DNA of 9,462 nt, from positions 1-9,462 of the forward strand of contig JANXBC010000044.1 of NCBI GenBank assembly GCA_025060555.1, in the 5' to 3' direction. Each line of letters opens with the position of its first letter. The stretch's first letter is position 1. This stretch comes from Candidatus Bipolaricaulota bacterium (GTDB lineage: Bacteria; Bipolaricaulota; Bipolaricaulia; Bipolaricaulales; Bipolaricaulaceae). The notes under the pieces are model-generated. The model was not told where the DNA came from. It was given only the letters and a program-made list of their open reading frames with translations, and searched no databases. The translations under genes were made by a program, and so were the position numbers. Shown piece by piece: positions 5,914 through 9,462 of this stretch.

Positions 5914-7254
5914 ATGCCCTCCCTGGAAGTGCTTTTGGAAAAAGCGGTGAAGCAAAGGATCGCGGATGAACTCGAGTTCATCCTCATCCGCGAGCAAGAA
6001 GGTTTGACCCGCTTCACGTTCGGCCACATTCACCAAAACGTAGCGGCAACGGATTGTGTGGTGTATGTGCGGGCGTGGGTCAATGGGAGGACGGGGGTAG
6101 CCCAAACGAATGATCTCTCCGAGGCTGGGCTGCGCCGGGCTGCGGAGGAAGCGGCACGCATCGCCCAAGCCCAAACCAAGCCCGTCGGCTACGAGCCACC
6201 TGGGCCGGCCGCGTATCCCCAAATCAACGCCTTTGACGAACCCACTTGGAATGCGGGGCCGGAGCTTAGGGCTGATTTTGTGCGCCGGGCCGTGGCCGAA
6301 GCCAACAAAATCGGGTTCAATGCCTCCGGTTCTCTCGCCACGGGTGGTGATGAGATTTGGATTCGCAGTACCCGCGGAGTCGATGCCCATTTTCGCCGCT
6401 CTTTCGTGCGCTTCGTCACCGTGATCCTGGGGAAGGAAGCGGGCTCGGGCTACGCGGAGTTCACGAGCACACGGATCAGCGATTTCCGACCAGAGGAGGT
6501 ATCAGGAAAAGCTTTGGAAAAGGCCGCGCGCTCGGAAAAGCGGGTGAAAGTCGAGCCCGGGGAGTACCCGGTGGTGCTGGAGGAGCCGGCCGTGGCCACT
6601 CTCCTGGGGATGCTCTCCTCCATGGGCTTCTCCGCCCGGGCCGTCCTCGAGAACCGCAGCTTCTTCTGCCAGCGCTTCGGCGAAAAAATGGTCTCCGAGC
6701 TCGTCACCGTGTACGACGACGCCCTCCATCCCAAGACGATGCCCTTGCCCTTTGACTTTGAAGGCGTGCCCAAGACGCGGGTGTACTTCTTCCGGAGGGG
6801 CGTGGCCGAGGGGGTGGTGCACGACTCCCGCACGGCCAAACTCATGGGCACGAAGTCCACGGGCCATGCCCTTCCACCGGCGGCCGCGGGTTTCTCCCCC
6901 ATGCCCACCCACCTCGTGATGGAGCCCGGAGAGGCCACGGATAAAGAACTCCTTTCCGGGCTTTCCCGCGGCCTTTTGGTCACGCGCTTCCACTACGCCC
7001 GCACCGTGGACCCCATGCGGGGCATCATGACCATGATGACCCGCGACGGGACGTTCCTCGTGGAGGATGGAAGGATCGTGGCCGCCGTGGAGGACCTGCG
7101 CGTGACGGAGTCGGGCCTGCGTGCCCTCGCTCAGGTCCAGGCCGTGGGAAAGGATCTGGCCCTCATCACGGGCGGGGAGAGCTTTGGGGCCACCTTGGTC
7201 CCAAAGCTCCGGATCGAAAGGTTCGCCTTCACCGGGCGGACGGAAAGGATCTGA
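5914..7254 (+). CDS. TldE/PmbA-type protein (TldD/PmbA family), 446 aa
   Basis: In Enterobacteria TldD and TldE form a heterodimeric metalloprotease that matures microcin B17 and degrades the CcdA antitoxin. TldD carries the zinc-binding HExxxH and TldE lacks it. This protein has the family N-terminal motif TRFTFGHIHQN (32-42), the central GEYPVVLEEPAVATLL segment, EGVPKTRV, and the C-terminal FHYARTVDPMRG (359-370) and MTRDGTFLVEDGRI (from 375). No HE dipeptide occurs anywhere, so the zinc motif is missing and it belongs to the non-catalytic TldE/PmbA type. The start ATG 5914 has AGGAGG 5 nt upstream and lies 11 bp after nadK; a longer reading frame would run back into nadK. No TldD is visible in the window. 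The next gene is a carboxypeptidase 1 bp away, hinting at a shared role in peptide processing, which is inference. Confidence 0.88.
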   Translation: MPSLEVLLEKAVKQRIADELEFILIREQEGLTRFTFGHIHQNVAATDCVVYVRAWVNGRTGVAQTNDLSEAGLRRAAEEAARIAQAQTKPVGYEPPGPAAYPQINAFDEPTWNAGPELRADFVRRAVAEANKIGFNASGSLATGGDEIWIRSTRGVDAHFRRSFVRFVTVILGKEAGSGYAEFTSTRISDFRPEEVSGKALEKAARSEKRVKVEPGEYPVVLEEPAVATLLGMLSSMGFSARAVLENRSFFCQRFGEKMVSELVTVYDDALHPKTMPLPFDFEGVPKTRVYFFRRGVAEGVVHDSRTAKLMGTKSTGHALPPAAAGFSPMPTHLVMEPGEATDKELLSGLSRGLLVTRFHYARTVDPMRGIMTMMTRDGTFLVEDGRIVAAVEDLRVTESGLRALAQVQAVGKDLALITGGESFGATLVPKLRIERFAFTGRTERI

Positions 7255-7255
7255 G

Positions 7256-8746
7256 ATGACGGCCTTAGCGGAGCTCAAAAATTACGTGGCGGAGATGGTG
7301 GAGCTCCAGGCGGCGGTGGCCATCGCCCACTGGGATGCCCGCACCTACATGCCAGAAAAAGGCCTGGACGCCCGCGCCAAAGTGACAGGGAGGCTTTCCC
7401 GCCTCGCTTTCGAGCGCTTGGTTTCCCCAAAGTTCGGGGAACTTTTGGCCGCGGCGGAAAAGGAGCTCCCGGGCGCCTCCGAGCCGGAGCGGGCCAGGGT
7501 TCGCATGGAGAAACGCGACCACGAGCGGGCCCGGGCCATCCCGCCCGACTTCTACCAGCGGTTCGTGGAGCTTTGCACCAAAGCGGAGGCGGTGTGGGAG
7601 AAGGCCAAGGCCGAGGCCAACTTCGCCCTCTTCCGGCCCTATTTGGCGGAGATCGTGGACATGGTGCGGGAGATGGCCCGCCTGATTGGGTACAAGGAGC
7701 ACCCCTACGACGCCCTTCTTGAGGAGTACGAGCCGGGGATGACCACGCGCCGCGTGGCCGGGATCCTGGGCGGCCTGCGAGAAAAACTCGTACCGTTTGT
7801 GCGGGAGCTCCAGGAGCGGGGGACGCCGCCTCCACCCATTCCCGAGGGTCGCTACCGGGTTCCCAGCCAGAAGGCCCTGTGCGCCGAGGCCCTGCGCGCC
7901 ATCGGCTACGACTTTTCCGCGGGGAGGCTCGACGACTCCGCCCACCCCTTCACCATCGGCCTGGGCCCGGGGGATACCCGCGTCACCAACCGCTACAGCG
8001 AAAAGGAGCCTTTCTCCGCCCTTTATGGGGCCCTCCACGAGGGCGGGCACGCCCTCTACGACCAGGGCATCCCGCCGGAGCTCTACTGGATGGGCCTGGC
8101 CGGCGGCGCTTCCTTTGGCATCCACGAATCCCAGTCGCGCTTTTGGGAAAACCAAATCGGAAGGAGCCTCGCCTTCTGGGAGTTCTTCAAGCCCAAGCTC
8201 TCCCGGCGATTCCGGGGGTTCGCCCGCCAATCCCCGGAGGGGATCTTCCGCATGGTGAACAAGGTGGAGCCCTCCCTCATCCGCGTGGAGGCCGATGAGG
8301 TCACCTACAACCTCCACATTTGTCTGCGCTTTGAGCTCGAGGTGGAGCTTTTGGAGGGGCGCCTCAAGGTGGAGGACCTTCCGGAGCGGTGGAACGCGGC
8401 GATGCAGGCGTATTTAGGGGTGGTGCCGCCCGACGACGCCAAAGGCGTGCTCCAAGACGTGCACTGGTCGAGCGGCTCCTTCGGGTACTTCCCCTCCTAT
8501 GCCCTAGGGAACCTATACGCCGCCCAGTTCATGGAGAAATTGCGGGAAGCCCAGCCGAACCTTTGGGAGGATGTGCGGGAGGGGCAATTCCAGAACGTCC
8601 TTTCCTGGCTCCGCGAGAACGTCCACCGCTATGGGCGCATGTACTTCCCCGAGGAGCTCTGCGAGCGGGTCACGGGCGAAAAGCTTTCGCCGGAGCCGTT
8701 CTTGCGCTATCTGCGGGAGAAGTACGCTCTAGTCTACCGTCTCTGA
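7256..8746 (+). CDS. M32 metallocarboxypeptidase (Taq carboxypeptidase), 496 aa
   Basis: M32 enzymes are zinc or cobalt dependent, largely helical, homodimeric cytoplasmic carboxypeptidases. They remove C-terminal residues from peptides, with broad specificity but little action on Pro. The zinc site is HEGGH (261-265, catalytic Glu 262), with the third ligand Glu in GIHESQSRFWEN (E291). Other family signatures are HPFTIGLGPGDTRVTNRY before the metal site, NKVEPSLIRVEADEVTYNLH, and DVHWSSGSFGYFPSYALGN near the C-terminus. Length matches Taq-type enzymes of about 500 aa, so the gene looks intact. The ATG at 7256 starts 1 bp after the TldE-like stop, with AAGGA about 9 nt upstream; the frame open further upstream is a shadow inside the preceding gene. 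It is the last gene before the terminator at 8772. Its likely job is recycling peptides to amino acids. Confidence 0.95.
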   Translation: MTALAELKNYVAEMVELQAAVAIAHWDARTYMPEKGLDARAKVTGRLSRLAFERLVSPKFGELLAAAEKELPGASEPERARVRMEKRDHERARAIPPDFYQRFVELCTKAEAVWEKAKAEANFALFRPYLAEIVDMVREMARLIGYKEHPYDALLEEYEPGMTTRRVAGILGGLREKLVPFVRELQERGTPPPPIPEGRYRVPSQKALCAEALRAIGYDFSAGRLDDSAHPFTIGLGPGDTRVTNRYSEKEPFSALYGALHEGGHALYDQGIPPELYWMGLAGGASFGIHESQSRFWENQIGRSLAFWEFFKPKLSRRFRGFARQSPEGIFRMVNKVEPSLIRVEADEVTYNLHICLRFELEVELLEGRLKVEDLPERWNAAMQAYLGVVPPDDAKGVLQDVHWSSGSFGYFPSYALGNLYAAQFMEKLREAQPNLWEDVREGQFQNVLSWLRENVHRYGRMYFPEELCERVTGEKLSPEPFLRYLREKYALVYRL

Positions 8747-8771
8747 GCCTCGGTCTTCGGGTTTACGGTGA

Positions 8772-8812
8772 GAGGGGGCGAAAAGCCCCCTCGCTTTTGC
8801 CTTTTCTTTCCA
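8772..8812 (+). terminator. Intrinsic terminator of the transporter/nadK/peptidase operon
   Basis: GAGGGGGC (8772-8779) and GCCCCCTC (8785-8792) form a perfect 8-bp GC-rich stem with a GAAAA loop. The downstream tail GCTTTTGCCTTTTCTTTCC is T-rich but interrupted. It lies 25 bp after the M32 stop. The opposite strand has no T-tract after the stem, so it works only in the plus direction. Confidence 0.8.
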
Positions 8813-8821
8813 AGGAGAAAT

Positions 8822-8862
8822 GAGGAAAATTTCTTTTCCTCGGCGGCTACGAAAATTTTCCT
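8822..8862. repeat. Two mutually exclusive AT-rich inverted repeats
   Basis: GAGGAAAA (8822-8829) can pair with TTTTCCTC (8834-8841) over 8 bp around a TTTC loop. The almost identical left arm AGGAAAATTT (8823-8832) can instead pair with AAATTTTCCT (8853-8862) over 10 bp. Both hairpins use the same left arm, so only one can form. They lie just beyond the operon terminator. They may be a secondary transcription stop or RNA-processing site, or a symmetric protein-binding site; the sequence does not decide. Confidence 0.5.
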
Positions 8863-8975
8863 GCCTGTTCTCTTAAACTGGGGGTAGCGAAAGTCCTCAG
8901 GTGCCTGCTCCAAAAAACGGAGCATTTCCATGGGGAACGCCATCGCCTTCCCAAAAGTATAAGTGGTTCAGTTCC

Positions 8976-8985
8976 GGATTAATCC
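8976..8985. repeat. Perfect 10-bp palindrome GGATTAATCC
   Basis: A short perfect palindrome in the non-coding stretch, about 58 bp upstream of the CRP-like site. It could be an operator for a dimeric regulator. Short palindromes also occur by chance, and I do not recognise a specific regulator for it. Confidence 0.3.
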
Positions 8986-9042
8986 TGTCTGGGCCGAGAC
9001 TGGGGCGAGTGAATATGCCGAAGCGCCATCCACATTCCAGCT

Positions 9043-9058
9043 TGTGGCAACTGTCACA
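9043..9058 (+). promoter_or_regulatory. CRP/FNR-family-like operator
   Basis: The sequence TGTGG-CAACTG-TCACA matches the CRP consensus TGTGA-N6-TCACA at nine of ten defined positions and is followed by TTT, as in the extended consensus. It sits in non-coding DNA about 215 bp before the secreted-protein start. A TTGACC (9060-9065) follows directly, but no good -10 is found 16-18 bp further on, so whether the site activates or represses is unknown. Confidence 0.4.
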
Positions 9059-9272
9059 TTTGACCTGCGCTACACTTACCAAGGAAAAGGGACAGACGGC
9101 CGGTTTTGGGGAGAGAAAGGCCTGTGGTCAAGGTAACCGTACTCCTCCGGGTGGGGTAGGGGGCGGATTAGACTGGGCGCAGTGGAGGAGAAAGAAAAAA
9201 ATGCGTGCACGCGATTCTTTGGGAATTTCTGGGCAGGAAGAGGCCGGCCGGACAAAGCGAGGTGATGGGGCG

Positions 9273-9462
9273 ATGAGACAGCTTTTATGGGTAAGTTTGC
9301 TGATAGCGCTGTTCACCACGCCGATGGTGGCCGCGCCCACGTTTTCCGATAGAGCCTTTGGAGGTGATCCCCTCAATCCAGGCGACGACTTCATTGTGGT
9401 CCAGGTCATCCGAGTCACAGGTGATTTCGCACGCGATGTATTTATAGAGTTCGTGCACATAC
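9273..9462 (+). CDS. Secreted protein of unknown function, N-terminal part only
   Basis: The reading frame is open from ATG 9273 to the window edge (63 codons). The N-terminus MRQLLWVSLLIALFTTPMVA is a classic signal peptide, with a likely cleavage after VAA before PTFSD. The mature start is acidic and then shows alternating hydrophobic residues, NPGDDFIVVQVIRVTGDF followed by ARDVFIEFVHI. An NPGD turn followed by such strands is common in Ig-like or other beta-sandwich modules of bacterial surface proteins, but this is a weak resemblance. The start is supported by GAGGTGAT (9259-9266), fully complementary to the 16S tail, with a 6-nt spacer. An in-frame ATG at 9201 with GGAGGAG 10 nt upstream would add 24 polar residues before the signal peptide and is less likely. 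I do not recognise the family. Confidence 0.75.
   Translation, partial: MRQLLWVSLLIALFTTPMVAAPTFSDRAFGGDPLNPGDDFIVVQVIRVTGDFARDVFIEFVHI

Larger units (their letters stand above)
8747..9272. other. Non-coding stretch of about 526 bp before the last gene
   Basis: No reading frame here has both a recognisable protein family and a sensible start. What I see in order is the terminator (8772-8812), two overlapping AT-rich inverted repeats (8822-8862), a hairpin TGCTCC/GGAGCA with an A-rich loop (8906-8924), the palindrome GGATTAATCC (8976-8985) and a CRP-like operator (9043-9058). Base composition is lower in GC than the flanking genes around 8815-8870. I compared it by eye with tRNA, cobalamin and c-di-GMP riboswitch patterns and found no adequate match. 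It most likely holds the promoter and leader of the secreted-protein gene at 9273, but I cannot point to a convincing -35/-10 pair. Confidence 0.6.

Noticed and set aside
7265..8317. Long minus-strand frame (350 codons) opposite the M32 gene, with similar ones opposite the SBP, ATPase and TldE-like genes
   Set aside because: GC-rich coding DNA commonly leaves long open antisense frames. The plus-strand proteins have full family motifs and the antisense ones have none.
8734..8943. Minus-strand frame of 69 codons rich in Lys, Arg and Phe
   Set aside because: It runs through the operon terminator and the AT-rich inverted repeats and into the 3' end of the M32 gene; its composition follows from those elements.
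8930..8962. Ten-codon plus-strand ORF (MGNAIAFPKV) with GGAG upstream inside a hairpin, a possible leader peptide
   Set aside because: No regulatory codon runs, and the nearest gene is over 300 bp away with no attenuator in front of it. Probably chance.
8966..8975. GGTTCAGTTC resembling a tRNA T-arm
   Set aside because: The stem does not pair and no acceptor, D-arm or anticodon arm surrounds it.
8881..9070. Fragments reminiscent of a cobalamin riboswitch (AGGTGCC, GGCAACTGTCAC)
   Set aside because: The conserved blocks are not in the right order or spacing and the required paired arms are missing.
8897..9082. Minus-strand frame of 61 codons containing CDSCH, a CXXCH heme-binding pattern
   Set aside because: A single CXXCH is easily met by chance. 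There is no signal peptide, no Shine-Dalgarno, no axial-ligand pattern and no protein family resemblance, and it crosses the CRP-like operator.
9128..9460. Minus-strand frame of 110 codons at the right end
   Set aside because: It lies opposite the signal-peptide gene, has no Shine-Dalgarno and a low-complexity Pro/Ser composition, and resembles nothing; it is the shadow of the plus-strand gene.
1..9462. Search for CRISPR repeats, insertion sequences, integrase or toxin-antitoxin genes and long direct repeats
   Set aside because: None found by reading both strands; the region behaves as ordinary chromosomal backbone.

Overview
The window is GC-rich, densely packed bacterial DNA carrying housekeeping genes. 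Nothing in it looks like a phage, transposon, CRISPR or defence island. Gene content includes a Taq-type M32 carboxypeptidase, an orphan PflX-type radical SAM protein and a bacterial deacetylase of the HDAC fold. Two genes begin 8 nt after a perfect TATAAT box. Together these suggest a free-living, possibly thermophilic bacterium from a deep lineage (Thermus/Deinococcus-like or Bipolaricaulota-like). That placement is inference; no rRNA or other phylogenetic marker is present.

Left part (1-1743, minus strand): three genes read leftwards as maf (nucleotide pyrophosphatase), a pflX-like radical SAM protein, and the 5' end of a class V aminotransferase that leaves the window. maf and pflX overlap by 22 bp. 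The aminotransferase follows after a 60-bp gap that holds a strong Shine-Dalgarno and a perfect TTGACA, so it may have its own promoter.

Divergent junction (about 1728-1778): maf and the HDAC-like gene are head to head, and their start codons share the palindrome CATG at 1741-1744. Each gene's promoter must therefore lie inside the other gene's coding sequence. The HDAC-like gene has TATAAT exactly 8 nt before its ATG, so its mRNA is probably leaderless.

Middle and right (1742-8746, plus strand): the HDAC-like gene is followed, after 37 bp with another TATAAT-N8-ATG start, by a compact six-gene run. It encodes an NMT1/SsuA-type substrate-binding protein, its ABC ATPase and its permease, joined by ATGA start/stop overlaps. 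NAD kinase (nadK), a TldE/PmbA-type protein and an M32 metallocarboxypeptidase follow with overlaps or very short gaps. A GC-rich hairpin with a T-rich tail at 8772-8812 ends the run. The transporter substrate cannot be read from the sequence.

Right end (8747-9462): about 526 bp without a convincing gene holds the terminator, two mutually exclusive AT-rich hairpins, a GGATTAATCC palindrome and a CRP-like operator (TGTGG-N6-TCACA). After it starts a secreted protein with a clear signal peptide and a perfect GAGGTGAT Shine-Dalgarno, truncated by the window edge.

I see no clearly new system. The most interesting points are the repeated leaderless promoter design, the start codons sharing CATG, the TldE-type protein without a visible TldD partner beside a carboxypeptidase, and the operator-bearing leader of the last gene.
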